Positions 1 through 7,940 of a DNA stretch of 47,254 nt are shown one piece after another. The translations under genes were made by a program, and so were the position numbers. Position 1 is the first letter of the stretch. Every line of letters starts with the position of its first letter. Origin of the DNA: M3007 sp038246345 (lineage in GTDB: Bacteria; Bacteroidota; Bacteroidia; Chitinophagales; Saprospiraceae); the NCBI GenBank assembly GCA_038246345.1, contig JBBRWA010000004.1:1-47254 (forward strand), written 5' to 3'. The notes beneath the pieces are model-generated. The model made no database searches. It was not told the origin of the DNA and saw nothing but the letters and a program-made list of their open reading frames with translations.

Positions 1-165
1 AATTTAAACAATATTTCTTTTTTATAATTGATAAAAACTAACCGGCGGTTGTATTTTATATTTATTATTTAATTCCCCCACCCCAATCCAATGTTTTCGC
101 AAATCTGGTTATTGTAACACGTGCAAAATTCCACCTTTTCGCGAAACCTGGGTAGAGGGGAGGAG
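1..165. other. Intergenic sequence at window edge
   Basis: AT-rich sequence followed by a pyrimidine/C-rich stretch, downstream of the minus-strand OmpA-family gene. I see no ORF, RNA gene or clear terminator hairpin here. Confidence 0.5.
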
Positions 166-1791
166 CTATAACTTCATAATGATAATCTCCACCCGCCTGT
201 TCTTTGATCGCATTTCATCCGATGAATTATCTGTTAAAGGGAACTTCGGGCCATGACCGACCACCGCTATCCGGGCATCGGCAATACCCTTTCCCACCAG
301 AAACAACTTAATACCCTTTGCGCGCTCTTCTGAAAGCGCCACTAAATCTTCAAGTTTTCCCACATTGTCGGTATGGCCATCAATGCGAATATACATACCA
401 GGGTTTTTGGCCAAGGTCAAAAACAGCCGATCCAACTCCGTGTATGACTCCTCTAATATGATCGCTGTCGACTGTTTGAAATAGATAGGGTTCAACTGAA
501 TCTTGGAATTGACGGTCAGTGGCTCTACATATAAAACCACATACTGCTCCCGGAAATAGTAGTAGTCGCGCCGGAATAAAACCTGCTCCACCTCTCCTGC
601 AAACCCAGGGATATCCGCTACCATATCCGTCTTAACGCCCTTTGGTATCTTCAATTTAAAAGTACCATCTGTGGCAACGACCTGATTTTTTCCACCTTTG
701 CCCATGTCATAGTTCACCAGCGCATACGCCATCAACTCGTTTGTTTTCCTGTTGATGACACGACCAATCACTTCCATTTCAGTGGCTTGGGGAGGTGCAA
801 TGCGCACCCGGAATATGTCACTGTTTCCATCTCGCTTGGAAGCGAAGTATAAATACCCCGAGGTCATATTGAAATAAGGCTGACTATCGTCAAACTTGGA
901 GTTGATTGGCTCCCGCACTTTTTCCGGTGTCGACCAGTTCGTCCAAGTACTATCCAGCCTTTGTGCCGTAAAAATGTCATTGCCACCGGAGCTTTCCTTT
1001 CTATTGGAGGAGAAATATAGGGTGGTATTGTCCTCCGAAAGAAATGGTGTTGTCTCCCGACCGCTGGAATTTATCGTTGTCCCCATGTGCTTGGGCGCAC
1101 TCCATTTGTGTTCTTCCTCCCTAAAACAGACATATAAGTCCATATCTCTGGAGTCGAATCGCGCCGCGGAAAGGATGAGTATCTCTCCATCAAAACTCAT
1201 GGTCAGACTAACATCGGAGGTAATGGTATAATAATCTTCAATTTCGATTGGGGTAGGAAAGCTCCAACCGAGACTATCCGACGTTCGATTTACTTTGGAA
1301 AAGCCCCGATCCATGTTCCCGTTTGGCATGAATCGATTGATGACATAAAAAGCATTTGGGTCGGGCGTGATGGTGACCAAACTGTTGGGCAATGCATTGT
1401 TCAAAGGGTATCCTGGATGTGTCAAATCCGTGAATCCAATGGAGTCGCCTGTCGCTACCCATATCTCTTGATTGAATGCCGATGCCGTTGGGTCGTATAT
1501 TTTGGTACTGGCAATTTGGGAATAGACACTGCCTAACATTTCCAAATATTTTTCTGGCGTGAGTTTCTTGGCCATGTCCACACTGTCAATAAACAAGGTG
1601 TGGTCAAAGTCTGGATGCCCGACTCGGGTGAAATATAAGGTGCGCCCGTCGCGGCTCGGCACCGGGGTAATCTCCGTGTAGGAAGAGTTAATGAATGCTG
1701 GCAGTTTTTGCAGGACAAAATAGTCTTGTGAAAAGCCCTCTTGGAAAGAAGAAAAAAACAATGCCGTAAAAATGAAAAACAGTTTATTCAT
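166..1791 (-). CDS. OmpA-family protein with PD40-type propeller repeats
   Basis: 541 residues from an ATG followed by a signal peptide (MNKLFFIFTALFF, cleavage near SQD); the open frame extends further upstream, but only this start gives a signal peptide. The N-terminal half has PD40/WD40-like propeller repeats with motifs such as GRTLYFTR, TTLYFSSNR and GYLYFASKRDGNSDIF. A carboxypeptidase-regulatory-like beta sandwich follows (VIGRVINRKTNELMAYALV), and the C-terminus is an OmpA peptidoglycan-binding domain (IDGHTDN, then SKNRRVEI). This architecture is common in Bacteroidetes periplasmic or outer-membrane-linked proteins, some of them near T9SS genes. The protein probably binds peptidoglycan through the OmpA domain; the propeller ligand is unknown. 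It is divergent from the beta-mannosidase gene across 78 bp. Confidence 0.9.
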   Translation of the reverse strand: MNKLFFIFTALFFSSFQEGFSQDYFVLQKLPAFINSSYTEITPVPSRDGRTLYFTRVGHPDFDHTLFIDSVDMAKKLTPEKYLEMLGSVYSQIASTKIYDPTASAFNQEIWVATGDSIGFTDLTHPGYPLNNALPNSLVTITPDPNAFYVINRFMPNGNMDRGFSKVNRTSDSLGWSFPTPIEIEDYYTITSDVSLTMSFDGEILILSAARFDSRDMDLYVCFREEEHKWSAPKHMGTTINSSGRETTPFLSEDNTTLYFSSNRKESSGGNDIFTAQRLDSTWTNWSTPEKVREPINSKFDDSQPYFNMTSGYLYFASKRDGNSDIFRVRIAPPQATEMEVIGRVINRKTNELMAYALVNYDMGKGGKNQVVATDGTFKLKIPKGVKTDMVADIPGFAGEVEQVLFRRDYYYFREQYVVLYVEPLTVNSKIQLNPIYFKQSTAIILEESYTELDRLFLTLAKNPGMYIRIDGHTDNVGKLEDLVALSEERAKGIKLFLVGKGIADARIAVVGHGPKFPLTDNSSDEMRSKNRRVEIIIMKL

Positions 1792-1857
1792 AGATGCAAA
1801 AGTAAAGATATGGTGTTGTAAATCCAGATAGAGCATGGAGATGGTGTAGCAGTGTTT

Positions 1858-1865
1858 TACCTTCG
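1858..1865 (+). promoter_or_regulatory. Probable Bacteroidetes -7 box upstream of beta-mannosidase
   Basis: TACCTTCG lies 4 bp before the chosen ATG and matches TAnnTTTG with one change. No good -33 TTTG is seen at the expected spacing. The box is very close to the start, so the leader would be nearly absent or the real start is slightly downstream. Confidence 0.4.
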
Positions 1866-1869
1866 CAGC

Positions 1870-4392
1870 ATGAAACATCTCATCTTCTTTATCTCCGCAA
1901 TCTTGCTGCCCATGGCAACCCACGCCCAGTACCAATCCACCTCTATCAGACCACTGCTCCATAGCTCCAACTGGGAGTTCCGTCAAGCCAATACAACGGA
2001 TTGGAAACCCACGAAAATCCCCGCAAGCGTACATACAGCGCTGCTTCAAAACGGGATGATCGAAGATCCTTTTTACCGCGACAATGAAGAAAAGCTACAG
2101 TGGATTGAAAAAGAAGACTGGGAATTCCAAACCACTTTTGATGTTGATTCCGCTACTTTTTCAAAAAAACACATCGAACTCGTACTCAAAAGCATTGATA
2201 CTTATGCCCAAGTATTTTTGAATGATAGCCTGATTCTTGAAACAGACAACATGTTCCGTAGTTGGAACGTGGATGTAAAAAAACTGTTGCGGCCAAGCGG
2301 TAATAAATTACATTTCTACTTTGAAAGCCCTTTGAAAAAAACCGATGAAGCATGGAAGGCAATGGGATATGAACTTCCCGGTGGACAACGCACTATGTCC
2401 AGAAAAGCACAGTTTCATTATGGCTGGGACTGGGGGCCAAAACTTGTAGGTTGTGGCATTTTAAAAACACCTGAATTCCTGGCCTGGGATGATTTACTCA
2501 TTGAAAACATCTTTGTAACCGCACAAAGTATTACCCCTGAGCTGGCTAAAATGGTCGCACATTATAGGTACCGATCCGATTTCAAAGGAGGCGTGCAGGT
2601 CGTTGCCAGAAATGGCAAACAAAAAACCCTTGAAGATCGTGTCTTCTGGGAAGGCATGCACGAGGATTCTGTTACCTTCGAAGTGGCGAACCCTAAGCTG
2701 TGGTGGTGTGCGGGTATGGGCGAACCACACCTCTATGATTTTTCATTTGAAATAAAAAAAGACTACGTATTAGTCGATAAAGCCGAAGTGCGCATGGGCA
2801 TCCGAACTATAGAGTTGGTCACGGAAAAGGATACAAAAGGTGAGTCCTTTTATTTCAAGCTCAACGGAAAACCAGTCTTTGCTAAAGGAGCCAACTACAT
2901 CCCGATGGATATTTTTCAGGATCGGGTGAACCCCATGCAATACAAAAAACTGTTGGACGATGTCGTATCCTCCAATATGAACATGCTCCGTGTTTGGGGT
3001 GGCGGCATCTACGAGGATGATACTTTTTACCAATTGTGCGATGCCCGCGGCATCATGGTCTGGCAAGATTTCATGTATGCTTGCGCCATGTATCCCGGCA
3101 ATGGTTCCTTTCTGACTACAGCCGCCAAGGAGGCTCTTTTCCAAATTGAGCGTTTGCGCCAACACCCATGCATCGCGCTTTGGTGTGGCAACAACGAAAA
3201 CAATGAAGCCTGGAACAATTGGGGCTGGCAAATGCAATTCAACGAAGCCCAACGAAAACAAGTTTGGCGGGACTATACAACACTTTTCAACGACCTGCTC
3301 CCCATTTATGTGGAACGCAATGCTGGTGGTGTTTCTTATTGGGAAAGCTCTCCGAAATACGGCCGGGCCAACCCCAAATCACTAACGGAGGGCGACTCCC
3401 ACTACTGGGGCGTGTGGCACGACGAAGAACCTTTCACCGTGTTTGATAAAAAGGTACCACGCTTTATGAGCGAATACGGGTTCCAAAGTTTCCCGGAGTG
3501 GCGTACCATCCAATCTTTCACGTTGCCCGAAGATCGTATGTTGGACAGCAAAGTGATGCTCCTTCATCAGAAGCATCCGCGTGGAAATGCGCTTATTGCC
3601 GAGTATATGAAACGCGATTACCGCAGCCCTAAAAAATTTGAAAATTTCGTGTACGTAAGCCAGCTCTTACAAGCGGAAGGAATGCGCACGGGCATAGAGG
3701 CCCATCGGCGAAACAAACCTTATTGTATGGGGACGCTGTATTGGCAGCTCAACGACGTTTGGCAAGTTGCCTCCTGGTCGAGCATCGATTATTTTGGGCG
3801 CTGGAAAGCCCTGCAATATTATGCCCGCGAAGCGTATAGCCCGGTGGCGGCACTACCCATTGTGGAAGATGACATTTTGAAATTGTACGGGGTGAACGAT
3901 ATGTCCACCGAACAAAGCGTGACCCTTCAGGTACGTGCGCTCAGCTTCGATGGAAAAGTGCTCAGCGATGTTACCCAAATTGACACCCGCATCAGCCCCG
4001 ATACCAGCCGCATGATTTGGCAGGCCACGACCAAAACGGTGCTAGATAAAAACAAACCCGAAAGCAGTGTTGTGGAAATCACCTTAAAAGGGGCCGATGG
4101 AAAACAACTGTATCGCCGCTTGTACTACCTCGTCTCACCAAAAGATCTTTCGCTCCCCCGAGCCAATATATCCATGGAGGTGGAACAAGTAAACGAAGGG
4201 TACAAACTGACGCTGACTTGTAATCGCCTGGCAAAAAATGTTTTCATCGGCACGGAAATAGATGGCTTTTTTAGCGACAACTATTTTGACCTGCTGCCCG
4301 ATGAAAAGAAAGTTGTGGTGTTTAAAACGGAGCGCGTTCTGGATGATATGAAAGCCGCCTTTAAGACAAAGAGTTTGGAGGGTGCGGACTAA
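1870..4392 (+). CDS. Secreted beta-mannosidase, glycoside hydrolase family 2
   Basis: 840 residues starting at MKHLIFFISAILL, a signal peptide ending near THAQ; six upstream in-frame residues are excluded because they precede the signal. Domains in order: N-terminal jelly-roll sugar-binding domain, immunoglobulin-like domain, then a TIM barrel. The general acid/base is the Glu of WCGNNE (about residue 443) and the nucleophile is the Glu of SEYGFQSFPE (about residue 535), both diagnostic of GH2 beta-mannosidases. RVWGGGIYEDD and YGWDWGP are further family motifs. It should remove non-reducing terminal beta-1,4-mannose in the periplasm or at the cell surface. No polysaccharide utilisation locus (SusC/SusD pair) is adjacent. 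Confidence 0.95.
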   Translation: MKHLIFFISAILLPMATHAQYQSTSIRPLLHSSNWEFRQANTTDWKPTKIPASVHTALLQNGMIEDPFYRDNEEKLQWIEKEDWEFQTTFDVDSATFSKKHIELVLKSIDTYAQVFLNDSLILETDNMFRSWNVDVKKLLRPSGNKLHFYFESPLKKTDEAWKAMGYELPGGQRTMSRKAQFHYGWDWGPKLVGCGILKTPEFLAWDDLLIENIFVTAQSITPELAKMVAHYRYRSDFKGGVQVVARNGKQKTLEDRVFWEGMHEDSVTFEVANPKLWWCAGMGEPHLYDFSFEIKKDYVLVDKAEVRMGIRTIELVTEKDTKGESFYFKLNGKPVFAKGANYIPMDIFQDRVNPMQYKKLLDDVVSSNMNMLRVWGGGIYEDDTFYQLCDARGIMVWQDFMYACAMYPGNGSFLTTAAKEALFQIERLRQHPCIALWCGNNENNEAWNNWGWQMQFNEAQRKQVWRDYTTLFNDLLPIYVERNAGGVSYWESSPKYGRANPKSLTEGDSHYWGVWHDEEPFTVFDKKVPRFMSEYGFQSFPEWRTIQSFTLPEDRMLDSKVMLLHQKHPRGNALIAEYMKRDYRSPKKFENFVYVSQLLQAEGMRTGIEAHRRNKPYCMGTLYWQLNDVWQVASWSSIDYFGRWKALQYYAREAYSPVAALPIVEDDILKLYGVNDMSTEQSVTLQVRALSFDGKVLSDVTQIDTRISPDTSRMIWQATTKTVLDKNKPESSVVEITLKGADGKQLYRRLYYLVSPKDLSLPRANISMEVEQVNEGYKLTLTCNRLAKNVFIGTEIDGFFSDNYFDLLPDEKKVVVFKTERVLDDMKAAFKTKSLEGAD

Positions 4393-4410
4393 GAAAGCCC
4401 CAGCGGGCTT

Positions 4411-4418
4411 AACCTTTG
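4411..4418 (+). promoter_or_regulatory. Possible -7 box before the hairpin leader
   Basis: AACCTTTG resembles the recurrent ACCTTTG box of this window. If used, it would transcribe the 49-nt hairpin downstream and the DUF1801 remnant. Weak on its own. Confidence 0.25.
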
Positions 4419-4448
4419 TAGCACATAGAGCGGTTTTAATATTTCCCC

Positions 4449-4497
4449 GTTCCATCGGAACGGTATCTCCACCCTGGAGATGCTGTTCCGATGGAAC
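4449..4497. repeat. 49-nt composite hairpin with self-palindromic arms
   Basis: The outer arms GTTCCATCGGAAC and GTTCCGATGGAAC are perfect 13-bp reverse complements, and each arm is itself nearly palindromic (GTTCC-3-GGAAC). Inside lies a second 7-bp stem, ATCTCCA/TGGAGAT, with a CCC loop. It sits between the beta-mannosidase stop and the DUF1801 remnant. There is no T-run, so a classical terminator is less likely than an intergenic repeat or structured leader. Confidence 0.7.
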
Positions 4498-4555
4498 AAT
4501 AAAATTGCCCCATTTACTATCACAAATAAAAATAATCAACAGCATCCATCCTACT

Positions 4556-4759
4556 GTGACAACAAACAAGCCCATTGATATAGATGCTTATATTGCTGAA
4601 TTTCCAGCGGAATTTCAAGCTGTATTGGAACAAGTGCGTTCAATGATTCAAAATAAAGCGCCCGGATCTGAAGAAGCCATCAGCTATGGAATGCCCGCCT
4701 TCAAGCTTAATGTTCTCCGAAGAAGACCACGCCAAGGTGACACACCAAGCGGCATTTGA
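4556..4759 (+). pseudogene. Truncated DUF1801 (YdhG-like) domain protein
   Basis: From a GTG start the frame reads TTNKPIDIDAYIAEFP, then AISYGMPAFKLN, which is the N-terminal third of a DUF1801 protein (usually about 115-130 residues). After KLN the frame leaves the family and stops within 15 residues. The normal continuation of the fold is absent rather than shifted into another frame. A 30-codon fragment in a different frame follows at once (4710-4802), suggesting a deletion junction. Probably non-functional. Confidence 0.65.
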
Positions 4760-4802
4760 TGCGTTGCGGCTTTTACATCCAACGCAATCAGGTAACAAAT
4801 AG
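4710..4802 (+). pseudogene. Possible 3' end of a second gene fused at a deletion junction
   Basis: A 30-residue frame beginning FSEEDHAKVTHQAAFDALR and ending HPTQSGNK overlaps the broken DUF1801 frame. It reads like the end of a real soluble protein, with an amphipathic helix and coding-like composition, rather than noise. I do not recognise the family with confidence. The simplest reading is that a deletion removed the end of DUF1801 and the beginning of this gene. Confidence 0.35.
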
Positions 4803-4875
4803 GCCATCCACTCGCCCAATACAAATCATGGGCTACAGTGATCCTCATCAAAAACAGGTCTTTCCTATTGAAAAA

Positions 4876-4908
4876 TTTGTTCCGATACAACAACTCTCCA
4901 TATCTTTG
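4876..4908 (+). promoter_or_regulatory. Bacteroidetes promoter of the TetR operon
   Basis: A -33 TTTG at 4876-4879 and a perfect -7 TATCTTTG at 4901-4908 (consensus TAnnTTTG) are separated by 21 bp. The -7 box overlaps the palindromic operator that follows. Confidence 0.6.
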
Positions 4909-4931
4909 GTTAGTAAGTATTCACTAACCAA
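4906..4931 (+). promoter_or_regulatory. Palindromic operator, likely bound by the TetR regulator at 5422
   Basis: TTGGTTAGT-N8-ACTAACCAA has perfect 9-bp arms in a 26-bp site and resembles known TetR-family operators with TTAGT/ACTAA half sites. It overlaps the -7 box and ends 8 bp before the membrane-protein ATG, so bound protein would block transcription. The regulator gene is the second gene of the same cluster, implying autoregulation. Confidence 0.65.
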
Positions 4932-4938
4932 AAATACA

Positions 4939-5349
4939 ATGAACGGTAAAAACAATGTTGCTATAGGCTTTCTTACAATGGGCTTCTTCATGGCTTACGG
5001 TTTCCTACTCATTTACCTACGCGATTTTGCACCCGGTAAAGAAGAGTGGGTCAATTCTTATTCCATTGGCAAGCACTTTGAATCTCGCTTGGCCCACGTG
5101 CATGGAAACCTGTTCGCGTTTCTAAATATTCTAATTGGCTATCTACTCCTCAGGTTTAGAACCCAATTAAAAAGTGCCAACACGATTTCATGGCTGGCCT
5201 TAACTGGCTTGCTCATGCCCTTAGGCATTTTATCCGAAGTGTATTTTGGACTTCCGCCAGTGTTGGTATTGGTAGGCGCCATAGCGATGACGGCTTCCGT
5301 TATTTGGTTGGGCATCGCATTTTTTAACATTAAAAAACTTACAACATGA
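4939..5349 (+). CDS. Small four-helix membrane protein, first gene of a TetR-controlled operon
   Basis: 136 residues, started at the ATG just after the operator; an open frame continues upstream but contains no promoter-compatible start. Four hydrophobic segments are visible (about residues 8-27, 53-72, 82-100 and 104-127), with the motif HVHGNLFAF at the beginning of helix 2. I do not recognise a characterised family. The conserved-looking His and Asn could bind a ligand or metal, but that is inference. Its place under the operator suggests a role in transport, stress or detoxification together with the downstream genes. Confidence 0.75.
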   Translation: MNGKNNVAIGFLTMGFFMAYGFLLIYLRDFAPGKEEWVNSYSIGKHFESRLAHVHGNLFAFLNILIGYLLLRFRTQLKSANTISWLALTGLLMPLGILSEVYFGLPPVLVLVGAIAMTASVIWLGIAFFNIKKLTT

Positions 5350-5421
5350 ACATAAATTCATTTGGACTCGATCAGTAAAAAATGGTTTGGATGTATTCTT
5401 CGTTCCTAAAATAAGCACAAC

Positions 5422-6012
5422 ATGCTTGCAACTTTTACAGACCGCCAATTCCAAATCATAGAAGCTGCCGGTAGAATACTAACAGCATCGGGCGTTAGCG
5501 GGTTAACCATCAAGAACCTCGCGAAAGAAATGCAGTTTTCCGAAAGTGCCATATACCGGCATTTTGAAAGCAAGGAGGCCATCATTATTGCCATGCTTGA
5601 ATACCTGGCTGCTAACATTGACAGCAGATTGGAGACCCAGGTATCAGCACTGTTGACACCGGAGGAGAACTTTATTGCCCTTTTCCAAAACCAGTTTTCT
5701 TTTTTTAAAAACAACCCACATTTCGTGGTTGCGGTGTTTTCGGATTGTCTGTTGGAAGAGCGTCAACAAGTCAATGCAACCATCCTTAAAGTGATGGGTA
5801 TGAAATCAAAGCACCTAATGCCCATTATTATAGCGGGGCAGCAAAAGGGTGTTTTTAACAATGCCATTTCAGGAGAAGCAATGCTGCATATTGTCATTGG
5901 AGCTTTCCGGCTTCAAATGTTCCAATGGCGGGTTACCAACTTTGAATTCGATATTGAAAAAACGGGCAACAACCTGATTCAATCAATTTTAACCATCATA
6001 CAGTCAAAATGA
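5422..6012 (+). CDS. TetR/AcrR family transcriptional regulator
   Basis: 196 residues. The N-terminal helix-turn-helix is clear: IIEAAGRILTASGVSGLTI, then LAKEMQFSESAIYRHFESKEAII (about residues 10-55). The C-terminal ligand-binding half is divergent, as usual for the family. The gene lies 72 bp after the membrane protein, and its TGA overlaps the ATG of the next gene by 4 bp, indicating translational coupling. It probably binds the palindrome at 4906-4931 and represses its own operon until an unknown ligand releases it. Confidence 0.9.
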   Translation: MLATFTDRQFQIIEAAGRILTASGVSGLTIKNLAKEMQFSESAIYRHFESKEAIIIAMLEYLAANIDSRLETQVSALLTPEENFIALFQNQFSFFKNNPHFVVAVFSDCLLEERQQVNATILKVMGMKSKHLMPIIIAGQQKGVFNNAISGEAMLHIVIGAFRLQMFQWRVTNFEFDIEKTGNNLIQSILTIIQSK

Positions 6013-7634
6013 ATAAAACAGTAATTAAATCTCTCTTGGCAATGTTGCTTATCAGCTTCTGCCAAATATTAAAGGCACAATCAACGCCTTTCAACATTTC
6101 CATAGAACCCGTCAATATCAATGGGTTGGGTGGAATTCAATCCTTTGCTTTTGGCCAATATAATGGAAGATGGCTCATCGTTGGTGGCCGCCTCGACGGC
6201 TTGCACCAGCGGCAACCCTTCGCAGCTTTTGACTTAGCTGGCCACAACAACCAACTGATTGTTGTGGATCCTGTTTCAAAGCAAAAATGGTCTGCGCCTT
6301 TAACATCCTTGCCGGTCTCCATTCAAGAGCAACTTAGTGCAACCAACATGGAATTTCACCAAGAAGGAAATATCCTGTATTGTATTGGTGGCTATGGATA
6401 TAGTGCCACGCTGGCTGACCATACAACTTTCGACAAACTCACCGCAATAGATGTCCCAGCGGTCATCAACGCCATTATTTCGAACAATAGTTTCAGTGCC
6501 TACTTTCGGCAAATTGCTGACACACAATTTTCCGTAACAGGTGGCCATTTATCCAAAATAAACAACACTTACTATTTGGTGGGTGGACAGCAATTCATTG
6601 GAAGGTACAATCCGATGGGGCCAACCCACGGGCCAGGGTTTTCCCAAAAATATACCAATGCCATTCGCAAATTCAATTTGGCGGATAACGGCACGAGCAT
6701 CTCGATTGAACACCTCCCCGGCAGCATCGATTCTATCAATTTGCATAGGAGGGATTACAATGTTGTTTCACAAATACTGCCAAACGGAACAGAAGGGATT
6801 ACTGCTTTCTCCGGTGTATTTCAGCCCACGGTTGACCTGCCCTTTTTGAATGCGGTCAACATCAACAGTACCAGTTATGCTGTGAATAATGCCTTTACGC
6901 AACATTACAACCACTATCACTGCGCGGTAATTCCGTTGTATTCAGCCAGTAACAATGAAATGCACAGTGTTTTTTTCGGCGGCATCGCCCAATTCTATGA
7001 CAACAACGGCATGTTGGTTCAGGACAATAATGTGCCATTTGTCAAAACCATAGCACGTGTCACCAGAGATGCCAGCGGAACCATGGCAGAATATAAACTG
7101 CCCGTAGAAATGCCCGCTTTACTGGGCGCTGGAGCTGAATTTATTCCCCTTGAAAACCTACCTACCTATCCAAACGGGGTCATAGCATTGGACAGCTTGT
7201 CAAACAATCCCACCCTGCTCGGTTACATCTATGGCGGTATCAGCAGCACGGCACAAAATATCTTTTTCACCAATACCGGCGAACAAAGCAGCGCCAGTAG
7301 CCAGATATTTAAAGTAAGCCTCCAAAAAGGAGCGGTTCTGGGCAGCGATGACCTGAATGAACACAGTATTAGCGCGCTGAAATTGATGGTTTACCCTAAC
7401 CCCAATAATGGTTCGTTTATCATACGTTATCAACTAGCCCAAGCCTCCGACGTAAAAATTACCTTGATCGACATCAATGGAAAATTGATTGCTGAAGAAA
7501 TTATCCTCAATCAACACGCCGGAGAAATTACCTACAGAAAGAAAATTGAACAACTCATTCAGGGTGGCACCTATTTTCTGAACCTGGAAACGAGTTTTGA
7601 AAAAGCGACCCAAAAAATAATAATTGAACCATAA
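6009..7634 (+). CDS. Secreted Kelch-like propeller protein with T9SS sorting domain
   Basis: 541 residues. A signal peptide (MNKTVIKSLLAMLLISF, cleavage near LKAQ) is followed by repeats resembling Kelch blades, with GG doublets in WLIVGGRLDG, LYCIGGYGY, YYLVGGQQF and FFGGIAQF. The last 80 residues are a type A T9SS sorting domain: VYPNPNNGSF, then DINGKLI, GTYFLNL and a terminal KIIIEP. The protein should be exported across the outer membrane and released or anchored at the surface. Coupling to the TetR gene by a 4-bp overlap puts a surface protein under a ligand-responsive repressor, which is an unusual pairing. Confidence 0.85.
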   Translation: MNKTVIKSLLAMLLISFCQILKAQSTPFNISIEPVNINGLGGIQSFAFGQYNGRWLIVGGRLDGLHQRQPFAAFDLAGHNNQLIVVDPVSKQKWSAPLTSLPVSIQEQLSATNMEFHQEGNILYCIGGYGYSATLADHTTFDKLTAIDVPAVINAIISNNSFSAYFRQIADTQFSVTGGHLSKINNTYYLVGGQQFIGRYNPMGPTHGPGFSQKYTNAIRKFNLADNGTSISIEHLPGSIDSINLHRRDYNVVSQILPNGTEGITAFSGVFQPTVDLPFLNAVNINSTSYAVNNAFTQHYNHYHCAVIPLYSASNNEMHSVFFGGIAQFYDNNGMLVQDNNVPFVKTIARVTRDASGTMAEYKLPVEMPALLGAGAEFIPLENLPTYPNGVIALDSLSNNPTLLGYIYGGISSTAQNIFFTNTGEQSSASSQIFKVSLQKGAVLGSDDLNEHSISALKLMVYPNPNNGSFIIRYQLAQASDVKITLIDINGKLIAEEIILNQHAGEITYRKKIEQLIQGGTYFLNLETSFEKATQKIIIEP

Positions 7635-7646
7635 AACAAGCATACC

Positions 7647-7934
7647 ATGAACATACAAAAAAAGCACAGCAGTGAAAAAGCAGTTTCAACAGCGCCCCTA
7701 TTCAAAGGAGAAGCAGGAACCGTAACGTCTTTACAAATTTTGAAAGACCAACAATTAAAAGAACACATGACCACAATCCCTGCATTATTGGTTTGTGTGA
7801 ATGGCAACGCTGTTTTCGAAAATGAGCAAGGCATGAAAGAGTCTCTTTCAACGGGGGATTATGTCCTCATAGAACCCATGGTAAAGCATTGGGTGACGGG
7901 AGTGTCTGACAGCCAACTTCTACTCATCAAATAA
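7647..7934 (+). CDS. Small cupin-domain protein
   Basis: 95 residues starting MNIQKKHSS, 12 bp after the T9SS protein and so probably the last gene of the TetR operon. One cupin fold fits: LKEHMTTIPALLVCVNGNAVF, then LSTGDYVLIEPMVKHWV. The cupin metal positions are incomplete (His at HMTT and KHW visible), so metal binding is uncertain. Similar small cupins act as sensors or accessory proteins; no reaction can be assigned. The gene converges with the RND pump gene across only 6 bp, where GTCTC-AA-GAGAC forms a weak hairpin. Confidence 0.8.
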   Translation: MNIQKKHSSEKAVSTAPLFKGEAGTVTSLQILKDQQLKEHMTTIPALLVCVNGNAVFENEQGMKESLSTGDYVLIEPMVKHWVTGVSDSQLLLIK

Positions 7935-7940
7935 AACGTC

